A stretch of 64,000 nt of DNA from Prorocentrum cordatum (GCA_963575745.1 CAUYUJ010017649.1:801313-865312), one strand, 5' to 3'. Positions 9,536-19,911 are shown, counted from the stretch's first letter. The notes: generated by a model not told the origin, from the sequence alone. Made by a program: numbers and translations.

Positions 9536-11585
9536 TTTTTGAGTTTGAGTCAGGGCGCGGACAGCTGTGACAGCTGAGCCCTAAGACTCCCCAACGGAGC
9601 ACAGGGTAGCTAGAGAAGGCATCTCTTATCATCACACTGCCGAGCCACTGAGGCATAGGCATCGGAATAGGATGCAGGAACAAGGAAAAGGATGCAGCAC
9701 GACATGTGAAATTGCAAAGGTGTAGGAACAGGTTAGGGAAGAAAGAGGCTACCCAAAACGTGTTCCACGGCCATACAGAGCCGTCAATGGAGGCACATCC
9801 CTCCACAGAGCGCCCTCCGTCGAAGAATCCACGGAGGCCGTCTAGTTTTTGTTGTACTCGCATATACAATAAGAGAGGTATGAACATAGCTTCGTGCAAT
9901 ACGGTGCACGAGCATCTTATGTAAATAAGAGAGCTGCTCGCCAATGTCCGAAGCACCACCCTGCAATACGGTGCATCCTTATCTTGTCCAACCGACACAG
10001 CCCACAGGTTCTCTGGATGTCCGCGTCCCCCCCCCCATCACGGTGCAAAGCCTCACACAAACGGTGCAGAGCAGCCTTCTTCAAATAGAAATTTGCCCTC
10101 ACTCGCTGGGTGGCCATTTTATCCCATGCGTGGAAGGCCGCATCCGAATCAGCGTCCTCATCGCACTCTGCTTGATTGTTATGCAACTCATCCACCTCCG
10201 CCTCCTTGTCACCTTCGGGCAACAAGGGCACACTTGGGGCGGGCATAGCGGAAGAAACTGAATCGTGAAAAGAGGACGGAGGTTGGGGAGGATCGCAAGT
10301 AGATGGATGGGCCGACTTTGACATAGAAGAGCCAGTTGGACCTGCCTGAGCCTTCGCCCCTGCCCGCCTCCTGTTTCTGCGGTGCCTCTGGCCTTTCCCA
10401 CGGCCAGCATCCTCCTCAGGACTCGGCGCCTCCTCGGGACTCTCAATTCCCATTCGAAGTTTGTATGCCTTGAGCGCCTCGATCCGCGCATAAAACTCCT
10501 CTTTCGGGAGCCGCTCGAATTCCCGCCAAAGAGCAACTGCGTCGTCATCGGCACGGGCCCAGTCCCTGGCAGCTTGACACTCAGATCGATTTCTCTGCAA
10601 CTCATCTGAACAGAGCCGGGAAGAAGAAGCACAGTTATCTTTACGCTGGTCGGCTTCGCACTCTCCGTGGGTTTTCGAGGGTGCCAACGGCAGCGCCTCG
10701 GGGCCTCCACCTTCCCTTTGCACTCGAGAATAATCCAGAGGAGCTGAATGCAGAGAATAATACAAAGGAGCTGAGTGCAGAGAATAATCCAAAGGAACTG
10801 AGTGCAGCACAGCATCATTTGATTGAGAAGCAAGCGACGCTTCTTCAGCAGCAAGGTTGGGTCCTACATCCTGGGATCCTGAAGCGGCCGTATGGATCTC
10901 TGCACAATACGGATTCGCAGCAACTTTGGCAACCTCCGCATCCTTCATCCCCTCCTTCTCCTCAAACGTCCCCTCATTCTGAACATCAGGATCAAAAGAA
11001 ACAAAGCCCAGTCTCGACTGCAGCCCACCAACTGGAGACTGCACCACATCTGGAGAATACGCAACCGATTGAGACGAGAAAGCTTCTCCACGATCAGTTG
11101 GCCCAGCAGTTGGCACCGATAAGAACTCAACAATATACTGACCTGCTCCTCCGAGTTCCCCTGAAACGGGCATGGGTTTCGCGCACAATCATCGAGGCTA
11201 TCAAACCAGCCAAACGCGGGGAAAGTGTTCGGATCAGCCACAAAATATGGATCACGAGCATTAAACTGCAGAACATCAAATACAGCTTGTCTACAAATCG
11301 CCAGTTTGATTCTCCTTGCTTTTCATTTCCAACTGGTCGAAACAGAACTCATCGAACAAAATTGCGCTGTCATGATGCCGCACAAGGAAGGGGCACGCAA
11401 GAACAACTAATCAATTCAATGCCGACAGATCACCCTGTCCGCACGATCCAAGGGCACTCAGGCAAAACCGACACTGAGGCACCGTGTACAGTAAGAGGAA
11501 CAAAAGGACACCTCTCTGCACTATGCAGCTCGAAACGAGGGGGACCCCAGCGGTGAGGCCAGGCTAAGCAGGAGGTAAGCTCTGC
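9536..11585 (-). mobile_element. Retroelement III-b with an intact long ORF
   Basis: It is bounded by TCAACCTGG at 9527-9535 and again at 11586-11594. The minus strand holds the 423-codon ORF (11188-9917), then RGFFDGGRSVEG (RNase H-like N-half start, near 9800-9835), then the 3' segment shared with III-a and a T-run at 9536. No RT is present, so it is either non-autonomous or a cDNA moved by a LINE. It is younger than the LINE to its right, because it lies in that LINE's target copy. Confidence 0.68.
9917..11188 (-). CDS. Hypothetical 423-aa protein of retroelement III-b
   Basis: An uninterrupted frame, unusual in this decayed window. Residues about 130-155 contain three near-copies of LHSAPLDYS. 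Residues about 220-250 look helical (LWREFERLPKEEFYARIEAL). A basic stretch follows (GRGKGQRHRRNRRRAGAKA). The C-terminal 60 residues are conserved in the truncated copy at 9205-9477 and contain CGLC, then IRMH and AGWCFGHW, a possible Cys/His zinc-binding arrangement. I do not recognise the family. Basic and Cys/His-rich proteins of retroelements often bind RNA (ORF1/gag-like), which is a guess here. The start is the first in-frame ATG; a slightly later start is possible. Confidence 0.45.
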   Translation of the reverse strand: MCAKPMPVSGELGGAGQYIVEFLSVPTAGPTDRGEAFSSQSVAYSPDVVQSPVGGLQSRLGFVSFDPDVQNEGTFEEKEGMKDAEVAKVAANPYCAEIHTAASGSQDVGPNLAAEEASLASQSNDAVLHSVPLDYSLHSAPLYYSLHSAPLDYSRVQREGGGPEALPLAPSKTHGECEADQRKDNCASSSRLCSDELQRNRSECQAARDWARADDDAVALWREFERLPKEEFYARIEALKAYKLRMGIESPEEAPSPEEDAGRGKGQRHRRNRRRAGAKAQAGPTGSSMSKSAHPSTCDPPQPPSSFHDSVSSAMPAPSVPLLPEGDKEAEVDELHNNQAECDEDADSDAAFHAWDKMATQRVRANFYLKKAALHRLCEALHRDGGGDADIQRTCGLCRLDKIRMHRIAGWCFGHWRAALLFT

Positions 11586-11639
11586 TCAACCTGGTTTGTT
11601 TGTTTGTTTGGACTCGCGTTCCCAGCTGAGTGCAGCTGG

Positions 11640-13326
11640 GCGAGAACAGGTCCCGCAGAAGCACACGGGCAGCGCTGAGCAGCGCTTCGGCTGCCGACAA
11701 TTCACATTCTGTGACTGTAGCTCCTTCAAGGAGCCACGCGGCCTCGGCCACATCCCTCCAAACGAGGGGCACGGCACTAGAAACAGCAAACTCATGCCCA
11801 GTTGGGAAGGGGCCCGCGGTTCTCGCGGAAGCGATGCCTATCTCACTGGGATTGCACTGAGTATTGATTAAGCCGATCTGAAGCCAGAAACCACATCCTG
11901 ATCCTTGCTGGTCAACCCCGCCATCAAAGCCTCCCCTGATAGCGAACGGTAAGAGATAAGTTTCGAATGGATATAGATAACAATGAGTTATGTAGAATGT
12001 GCGGCCACATCTGGCCTCATGCGTCAATGAATCCGCTCGTGTATTGTCCTCCCTGAGTTCATGTCTCCATATCTCACGTCCCAAGGCAGCAGGCCTCATA
12101 TTGAAACACGCAGCGAGCTCAAAGGTACAGTCAATCATGGCAGTTGTCCTCTTGCAGTAGCCACGATTCTCACATCTCCATTTCCCCTGTAGCCAGGAGC
12201 AGATAAGTAATGAGTCACCCTTGAACTCAGCAGCAAAACCCTCTGAGGATATATCCCACACAGTCGCACGTTCCTGGATCATAGCATAACGTATTGCAAA
12301 CTTGGCGGACTCTTTGGGGTCGTACTTGGGGTGCAGAAGGTTGGTCGCGATGTCGACCGCCTCAGCATCAGCCTTCTCTCGAGCTTCAGGGGGGCCTCGA
12401 GATCCATTAGGAGAGCCCTTCCAAGACACCACAAAGTAATCATAGACCTTAGTTTTGTTGTATTGTGTAAGGAGTTGCTTCCATACCTCCAAGAACTGAA
12501 CCCAATCGCCCCGTACGGACTCCCACCACTTTTCCCCAAAGAACTGAATGTCGGGGAACTGCCAAGACCGACCGCCCACAGACACAGGGCCTCCACGAAG
12601 CCGCTTGCCCGAACTAGATAAGGCCTTGTTGCCGCGTTGTCGTAGAACCTCTGTTATTGTGTCGCGAGCCGTGACCCAGCCAACATTGCACATCATAAGC
12701 GCACGTCGGGAGTCTCGAAAGGCCCTCCTCCCCTTTGAGACGGCAAGTGACTCGCCTCTGAGAGCGTGGGCAGCTCCCTCTCCAGAGGGCATCGGCTGTG
12801 AGCGGGCAATGGAACAGGCAACCTGCGAGCAAAGATCCTCCAGCCGCCTCTCCATATCCGTAATCCCCCCCTCCACCTCCATCACAGTCGCTGCAGGTAC
12901 ATCCTCCCCCCGTCCATCCGCAAAGCGAACCCGTTTAGCACGTTGAGTCGTTGATCCCTCCACCTCTACCTCCGTCCTAGCCGTCCTGTCCTCCTCCAAA
13001 GATAGCAAGCATTGCCTCGTGGATCGCATCATGCCCCAGCTCTTCCAACACAGCATCTGCACAGCCGACGGGAAACCCCCATCGCAGAAGATTGTCCTGA
13101 CTCGTGTCAGTGCAGCTGGCCGCCATACCTTCCACCCCACATCTCCTGGCTTCCTCCTCCCTGAAATTCTCAGAAGACACATACCCTCGAACGCGTGGAT
13201 AACCCTCACACACTCACTATCAATCGTGATGGCCTCTGCTGCATATAAAAGACGGCTCTGCACAGTCGATTGGTACCGACGAAACTTCTTCACCAGAGGC
13301 AGCGCCCTGCACGTAAAATACTGCAC
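11640..13326 (-). pseudogene. LINE RT thumb, linker and circularly permuted RNase H
   Basis: 601 codons in the RT frame, separated from it only by a TGA. Residues 1-80 are RT thumb/connection (VQSRLLYAAEAITIDS). About 90-350 is a variable linker. RNase H parts then come in unusual order. First is the C-half: FKGDSLLICSWLQGKW (Asp371, like E. coli Asp70) and WRHELREDNTRADSLTHEA (His422 and Asp432, like His124 and Asp134, with the same 10-residue spacing). Then comes the N-half: IRGGFDGGVDQQGSGCGFW (Asp468, like Asp10) and VTECELSAAEALL (Glu542, like Glu48 in E-L-x-A-A). All four DEDD residues are present. The frame runs on to 11521 through the tail and the neighbouring element, so no native stop is visible. 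Confidence 0.75.
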
Positions 13327-13344
13327 CTGCGCAAAGAATGCCCT

Positions 13345-14265
13345 TCAGGCCTGCTGGACGCGCTCCTGCACATCCGTGTGGATAGAAATGAAACTTCTGG
13401 GAATCTGATACCCCAGCACATTCAAACTCTCAACCTGCTTGAAAGGTACAGTCCGCGAGCCAATCTGAACCGTGACCGTATCAGTGTACTGAGTACCACA
13501 CACCATCATCTCTAGACTCTCCTCCTTCCACTCCATCCCCCAGTCCCTGAGAGCAATAGTGAAGGCAGCGGCCGCTCCCTGCGCCTCCGATGCTGACTTG
13601 GCGGCCAGAAAAATATTGTCAGCCCAGAGAGCATGATTCCAGCGTGCATACCGACAATGATCATCATGGCACGGCATCTCGACTCCGACACCGCGCTGAT
13701 CCAGGCAAGCAATCACATCACGCCACATAGCAATAGTCACAATAGTGAACGCGATAAGTGATTCGGTACCCCCAGTACGGAGCGACCTATCCCACTGCAC
13801 ATTGGGGATTGTCACTCCTTCAAACAGCACCGTGCATGAAGTAGATGAGAGAGGCTCCAATAACGCATACTGTAACCGTGCACTGATCCCAAGGGCCGTC
13901 ATCGCTCTCGAGACTGTCGGCAGCGTCACAGCATCGAACGCCCGCTCGATGTCACAGCTGAGGAGCCACGCCGTTTGATCTCGCCCCCATGTGGAAGCAT
14001 GTTGTGCAATACATTTCATGGCCGATGAAATCGCCCAGCAACGTCGTCCGCTAGTAAAACCGTAAACCGCCATATCACTCATGAAGGGTTCCACACATCG
14101 TTCCAGTAAAATCGTCACACGCGTAAGATACCACTTGGCCAAGGTATTTCCGACCAGCAGGTTCCTTGTTTGTCGCAATGTTTCTAGTTTGCTCGTTTTC
14201 GGCATAAGTGTTCGGTATACGTCCTGCCATTCCCTCGGCGTCGGGCGAAGCCCGTTGAATATCAA
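13345..14265 (-). pseudogene. LINE reverse transcriptase core
   Basis: The open frame extends to 14490 but is RT only from about 14265. The motifs are LRPTPREWQDVYRTLMPK; then a fingers region; motif A WLLSCDIERAFDAV (catalytic Asp about residue 180 of the open frame); LRTGGTESL (motif B region); and motif C LWADNIFLAAKS at 13630-13600. Here the usual (F/Y)ADD is WADN, so the second Asp is Asn (codon 13617-13615). Then comes FKQVESLNVLGYQI, a typical post-RT 'LG' block. The frame stops at a TGA (13347-13345), in QQA-stop-RAFF, where the thumb should continue. The upstream 75 codons of this open frame are a shadow. Confidence 0.82.
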
Positions 14266-14572
14266 AGAAAACCTTACCAATAGCACGCACTGACCTCCAC
14301 GAAAGAGACTTGAGAAGTTCAACCGAGGTGCCGTCGGGCCCACAGGCCCGTCCTGTTCGAAGCCTGCTCCGCGCCTGCAGAATAGTAGAGTATGTAATCG
14401 TAAGTGCGTTGTCACAAGAGGCTGTAGATTGAGATACATGGCGACGCAGTGTGGACACAAGCTCCCGATTGCGGGCTCTGGAGCCATCACAAGTCATACT
14501 CTGCACAGCATATCGCTCCACCTCCTCCGCCCACAGTTTCCTGTCCTCCGTCATCATAGTCGTAGGCCCCAT
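14255..14572 (-). pseudogene. LINE reverse transcriptase, N-terminal fragment
   Basis: Different frame from the flanking parts. LWAEEVERYAVQSM leads into LRTGRACGPDGTSVELLKSL, the 'GPDG' block that precedes RT motif A in LINE polymerases, then SVRAIGKVFFDIQ. Homology continues in another frame (NGLRPTPREWQDVYRTLMPK) from about 14260, so a second frameshift lies there. Confidence 0.72.
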
Positions 14573-15356
14573 ATCCCCCTCCCCCAGTGTCCGTCACCCT
14601 CAACTCCGTCACACGTGTCCCCCTCCCCTTCCTAGATGGCAGCGCCTCCCACTCCACCTTCCGTCGGCGATATTCCCGCGCAAGCGGTCTGATGCGACGT
14701 CGAAGGTCCCGAGCCAACGCTCTGTCCTCCCTAGCACGTGCCTCTCTGAGTTGTACCTCCAGGTCGGCATGCTGGGGAGTCCTACTCGGCGGGAGCCCTC
14801 GAGAGTACCTGGGGGCCCTCACAGTGAGGAGCGGTAACGCATGTCCAGCAATCGTTTCAGCAAGACGTTGTGGGGGCACCGTCGGGATCTGGACGCCCGC
14901 CAGGACCTGAAATTGGGCCTCCTCCCGATACGATTGGAACTCTTTGTGGCTTGTGTGGTGGCTAGGGGGGCCTTGATATTCCGTGACCTGAGGGTTCTGC
15001 ATATGGAACTCGGCGTAGACACAGGCATGATCCGAGAAGTTGGTAGTCGGGGTCTCTGGGATCCAATCCGTTCGGCATTCAACCAAGTCACCCTCCCAGG
15101 ATTGTGGGACCATGGGATAGTCAAGCACTTTTGGCGCAATAGTCTTCGTCCCAGACTTGCGTCGAGCATCATTCGCACGACGCACGAAGGTCGGCTGCCG
15201 AGAGTACGGCGAGACAAGAGAATTGACTGCCAGCAAGCGCATCCGACACAGCCACTCCTGCAGCTGAGATCGCCACATGTCCTCCTCCCACCGTCTATCC
15301 TCCGTATCATTCCCATACCCCCTCCCGTCGAGAATATGCACAGCACCTCCAGTCAC
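14487..15356 (-). pseudogene. LINE APE endonuclease, C-terminal part, and linker
   Basis: Same frame as the preceding ORF across a single TGA. It contains WLCRMRLLAVNS, TFVRR, LDYPMVP (usual LDY-I-L-V block) and NFSDHACVYAEF, the catalytic SDH motif. A basic, Arg-rich linker follows. The frame is lost in a C-rich tract on the plus strand at about 14576-14585 (five C, T, five C), where the RT frame takes over. The listed start codon is GTG and is arbitrary, because the true protein is continuous with the upstream frame. Confidence 0.75.
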
Positions 15357-15368
15357 CGTGCCTCCTGA

Positions 15369-17120
15369 TCAGGTGATGTCGGGCGCAAGCTCAACATTAA
15401 AATCCCCTGCAATCACAAGCTTACATGTGTATCTGCACTCCTCCTTCCACCTCCGATAAGTTGTTCCGATTGTTTTCAGCATCTCAAAAGCCACCTCCAA
15501 TGAACGCTTCTGCGATCTGTTCGGAAAGTACGCAGAGACAAGAAAGATACACGGATAACGCAAGCACCCAATAGCAAGACGAGCATGATTACTCCAAGAG
15601 CGAACTATGTTGTGACAAGACTTCCCCCTCAAAGCTATGGAAGCCTTATGAGGGTCCTGCGGCTTAGTCCACATTGTGCTCCGTCCGTTGGGTCCCGATC
15701 CTATCTCCCCCCTGATCTCCATAGCCTCACTGTTGGTACACTCGCGGTATGTCCCATAGAAGCGCCCCACAGGCCCGATATGATCACGTTTCCAAGGTGG
15801 GGCCTCTATGCGTACACGGACCCGACTGGGTCGTTGTAACATGCCCTGGAACATGCTGTCGTAATCTGGAGGTGACCTCGAAACCTGAGCCGCATGCCTT
15901 TGGGGATTCGGAGTTAAAGCATCATCAAAAGCACGCTTCACGTTGTATAATGTCGAAGAGTCGGTTCCTACAATGAATTTGATTTTGATCGTACTCAACA
16001 TCATTCTACTTCCATTCATACGTAATGTGCCCTCGTAATCGATCCTAGCCTCATCCTCTGCTGCGATGGCCGTCTTCAAATTAGTGATGAATTGTGCAGC
16101 GTCCGTGTCTCTCATCATACTGGCCGAACGTGTAACCGCTGTCCCATTCCAGTCTGTCCAGCCTGTGAGCTCCACATAGCTGGGACTGAAACTGGAGGGT
16201 CCTGAGAGTCCTGGCGGGCCCCCTCCGTAGGAAGGTGCCGTAGTCGAGGCTGCACCTGATACCACACTGGGGTTATTCTTGATATCCTGCAACTGTCGTT
16301 CCAAGTTGTTCATCCTGATGTCGGAAGCCTCCTGACGATTCGAGATGCTCTGAATATCGGCCCTGATTTCGACGTTTTCTTGTTGCCTAACTTTGCTCTC
16401 AAGCACGTTGAGCTCCGCGAAGGCCTTGAACCAGGATGGGGCCTCGTCCGAGACCACACTTAGTTTCTTTCGCTTCTCCTCGAGTTCTCCCAAGAGTGCC
16501 TCGTGAGGACCGTTGACACGATGTTTGACATTTCGTTGGGCGTCGTCGCTAACACCCTGCATACCCTGACGCTCCCCAGCACCTTCAGGGACAACAGCCG
16601 CTTGGGCCGCCGCCTGTTGTGCCTCCGTGGGCATACCTGGGGGTCCCCCTAGAGCACCTTGTGGAGCTGGGCCTCTAGGAACAACAGGAGCGCCTCCAGA
16701 TCCTTGACCTCCTGGACTGACCTGACCTACTGGAGCCCCTCCCGCACGCCCTCCGTTGGTTGTAGCTCCCGCCACAGCTGCGTTGGAAGGAATCTGCATC
16801 ATATTCATGAGTCCTGTATTCATATTCACGAATGAAGGTGGGACTACACAATGGCTATCACTATCTGGAGTGGAGTCGGCAATGTTCAATCTCCCGTCCA
16901 GTTGAAGGTCACGTACAATCTGCTCGGTATCCTGAATTTGCCTTTTCCGAGATGCCCTCTCAACAGCAGAATATGGTCTCTGTCCGTAATCCTGTGAGTA
17001 CTGCAAATATGGTACAGTCGGGGAAATATCCTCCAGCTGGAAACGTCTCGCAAGCACTGAAAAGTCGTACCCGTCCGTCTTTGCACACACGACAACAAAA
17101 CAACAAATTACAGCACACAA
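15369..17120 (-). pseudogene. LINE ORF1-like region fused to start of APE endonuclease
   Basis: 583 codons. Residues about 115-190 are Gly/Pro/Ala/Gln-rich. About 205-285 form a likely coiled coil (EALLGELEEKRKKL ... IRMNNLERQLQDIKNN), as in nucleic-acid-binding ORF1 proteins. About 315-405 is a mixed alpha/beta region of unknown type. The last 75 residues are endonuclease: HARLAIGC, FLVSAYFPN, and LVIAGDFNVEL (GDFN catalytic motif). The endonuclease N-terminal Asn and Glu motifs are not seen and about 100 residues seem missing before ASIALRGKS, suggesting an internal deletion. The frame ends in a TGA at 15371-15369 and reopens at once in the same frame. Confidence 0.7.
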
Positions 17121-17249
17121 AGCAGGCGGCCTGGCTTGCCTGGAAGATGCCGTACTCGTCGATGGCAGCGATGGCCGCCGCGCCGCTTCCCCGCGGCGCC
17201 GACACCCCCTGAGCTCCTGTGGGATCCAGGAGCCCTAGAGCCGAGATGT

Positions 17250-17275
17250 CTTGAGCCGGGGACCTCCTAGAGCTC
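17250..17275 (+). other. LINE 5' junction: relic spliced leader and right half of module A
   Basis: Plus strand CTTGAGCC (17250-17257) is the complement of GGCTCAAG. Module A resumes with GCCGGGGACCTCCTAGAGC (17255-17275). GGC is shared by both, suggesting a short-homology join. Confidence 0.6.
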
Positions 17276-18110
17276 TTTTCTTGCCTAGCTCCTCCGAACA
17301 CGTGAAGCAAGCTTAAGCGAGAGCCAGAAAACTTTAAGAAAACGGGCGTATACAAATAGTGTATACAAATAGTTTTGCGGACTTAGCTCGAGAAGTTCAG
17401 AGCTCTAGATGGTTTCTGTGCGAACCAGCTCGCTAGCTCTCCTACAGCTCGAGTTAAGTACAGAATACCCAGAGCGTATGTAAAGAGAACTTGAGAAATG
17501 CGAATAGCGATGTGGACCTAGCTCGAGTAGCAGAACGAGTTCAGGCCTCTCGATACAACAGACACACGCGCATGGTGATACTGAATCGATTTATGTGCGT
17601 ACCAGCTCTATACCTCCTCTGAATCTTAAGTTGAGTACAGAACACCGACATGGCTGGTCAAGATAACTCGACTAACACAAATAGTTTGACGGACCTAGCT
17701 CGAGTAGCAGACCGAGTTCAGGCCTCTGGATGCAACAGACGAACGCGCCTGATGATTCTGAATCGGTGTCTGTCTTTTCAACCGACGAAAAGTCAGAAAT
17801 AAGTCCGTCGAGATTTTTCTGGCCACCTAGCTCTCCAGCGCCCCAGAACTGGGAGCCGGCGGTAAACCGTCAACCATACCACCGGGAGCCTCGTAGAGCT
17901 CTTTTCTGGTGTGGGGCTACCAGCTCTGTAGCTGTTCTGAATCGTGAGTTAAGTACATTGCGGACCTAGCTCGAGCAGCAGACCGAGTTCAGAGCTCTCG
18001 ATGGGACAGACGAATCTAAATCGGTTTCTGTAAGTATCAGCTCTCCAGCTGTCCTAAATCTCGAGATAAGTACAGAAAACCATCAACGCGTGTCAAGATG
18101 ACTCGAAACG
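17276..18110 (+). mobile_element. Diverged composite element with modules A
   Basis: Leader words follow the LINE junction, then satellite-type monomers at about 17345-17790, a trailer fragment (CCGTCGAGATTTTTCTGGCC), module A at 17849-17903 and further monomers to about 18110. The monomers are older and more divergent than those beyond 35 kb. Confidence 0.55.
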
Positions 18111-18860
18111 GCCGTCCGTTCCAGCAAGGTTTTGATAGTGATATTGCAACTACGGACCTGAGAATTTAACTGGCAGACGCAACATAACCCACTGCAGGTA
18201 GGAAAAAATACCAGCTCTCAAAACGAATTTTCGAATTTTGCACAAACTGGCAGCCCGCGGTAAACCGTCAACCAGGTTACCGCCGGGACCCTTGTAGAGC
18301 TCTCGAGTCACGCAATTGTGCTCAGATATCAATCATAAAGCTCAAATGAGAGTGGCCTCACAATTTTCAACATAATAGTTCAGTGTAATAAAAAGATGTT
18401 CCATCAAGTTCTCTTTACACTAGAACTCGAGATCTCGACTTTCAACAGCGCGTCATAATCTACTACACGTGCAGAAAAATGGGGTAAGGTATATTGATTG
18501 AAGCTGTTGTCAAATGCACGAGACCATTATCATTCTGGAAAAGAAAATTCCGAGAGCCAACGGTTCCTCCACGTTTTTTGATGGTAATATTACAGCTACG
18601 GACCTAAGAATTCAACAGGCGAACGCGGCACAACCCAATCCACGTTACAGAAATAGTGGTTCCCGGAAGAACTGTTCTAATCTCTCATAATTTTCGAGAA
18701 ACCGAGGTCAGCTTGTCACATTGTCCGCCGGGCCGGGTGGGCCAACTAGCTGCATCCCGCACCGGAACCCTCGAGCTCGTCGATGCCGAAGAGCTCTACG
18801 AGGTAGATTGAAAAACCGACCAAAAGTCGTCACGTTGTCTCTTAAGGTCGGGTCGGCCAA
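18111..18860 (+). repeat. Hairpin elements with module A at 18247 and module B at about 18746
   Basis: Module A 18247-18304 begins A|CTGGCAGCC. The bodies at 18305-18740 contain no gene. Module B spans 18746-18804 and ends GAGCTCTACGAGG|TA. The flank AAGGTCGGGTCGGCCAA leads to the next module A. Confidence 0.55.
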
Positions 18861-19757
18861 CTGGGTGCCGGCGGTAAACCGTCAACCTTTCTTACCGCCG
18901 GGGGACTCGTAGAGCTTCCTTGCCATCTATTATGTCCCAAAAATTGGCAGAGAACGAATAGTTGTTCAGCCTCCGCTGATAGTACACTCGAATACAAGAC
19001 TGAGTTCAAAGCTCTAGATGAACGAGACGCACGCGGCTCATGATGCTGAATCGATTGATGTGCGTACGAGCTCTGTGGCCCTCCCACATATCAAGTTAAG
19101 CACAGAAACCGACAGCATCTGTAAAGATGACTCGAGTAATATGAATAGGTTCACAGATCTACCTCGAGTAGCAGACCGAGTTCAGACCTCTAGATGCCAT
19201 AGATGAATGCGCCTGATGATTTCGAATGGGTTCTGTAAGTATAGCTGTCCTACAGCTCGAGTTAAGTCCAGAAAGCCGACAGCATCTGTCAAGATGATTC
19301 GCATAATACGAATAGGTTCGTGAAGATAGCTCGAGTAACAGACCGAGTTCAGACCTCTAGATGCAACGGGTGAACGCACCTGATGATTCTGGATTGGTGT
19401 CTGTTTCTATGAGCTCTTTAGCTGTCCTACAGCTCGAGTTGAGTACAGAAAACCGACAGCCCTATTAAGATGACTCGAATAATACAAATAGTTTCGCGGA
19501 TCCAGCTCGGGTAGCAGACCGACTTCAGACCTCTGGATGCAACAGACGAACGCGCCTGATAATTCTACGAGGGTTCCTGTTAACATCAGCTCTGTAGCTG
19601 TCGTATAGCTCGAGTTATGTTCAGAAAACCGCCACCGCGTGTCACGATGACCAAAACGGCCGATCCTGCCGCAGTGCTTTTTGGCAGTAAAATCTACCCG
19701 ATCGATCTGAGATTAAGACGGCGAGCGGGAATAAAGATCGAATATCACGGAAAAATA
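18861..19757 (+). mobile_element. Composite hairpin/satellite element interrupted by element E
   Basis: Module A 18861-18918, leader, four monomers (about 18960-19655), then trailer up to GAATATCACGGAAAAATA. Element E copy 1 enters there. The trailer resumes at about 20704 with CTAGGGCTCTAACGAATGG. Confidence 0.68.
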
Positions 19758-19911
19758 TTATCCCGGCAAAGCAACCTAACAGCGATGTGTAGAAGCATAT
19801 CTGAAAGCATTCCCCTGAAGATTCAAATGAAAATCCAATTGTAAAAAATCTGCTGTTCTCGCAGTCGTAGTCGCATTCGCGATGACAGTCGCAGCGGCAA
19901 CGGCAGTCGCA

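Larger units (their letters stand above)
11595..17257 (-). mobile_element. LINE-type retrotransposon (ORF1, EN, RT, permuted RNase H)
   Basis: A minus-strand element of about 5.7 kb. The order is leader (17257-17121), ORF1-like protein with coiled coil, APE endonuclease (GDFN and SDH motifs), reverse transcriptase, then RNase H, and a CAAA-type tail (TTTG repeats at 11595-11610). The 5' junction reads GGCTCAAG (minus), the end of the dinoflagellate spliced leader. The tail adjoins TCAACCTGG of a module A. It is defective: two in-frame TGA stops, two frameshifts and an apparent deletion of the endonuclease N-terminus. In life it would copy its RNA by target-primed reverse transcription. The parts are annotated separately. 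Confidence 0.85.

Noticed and set aside
8762-10150. A simple 770-bp tandem duplication
   Set aside because: The copies differ in the middle and each is bounded by TCAACCTGG and an A-tail, which fits two successive retro-insertions better.
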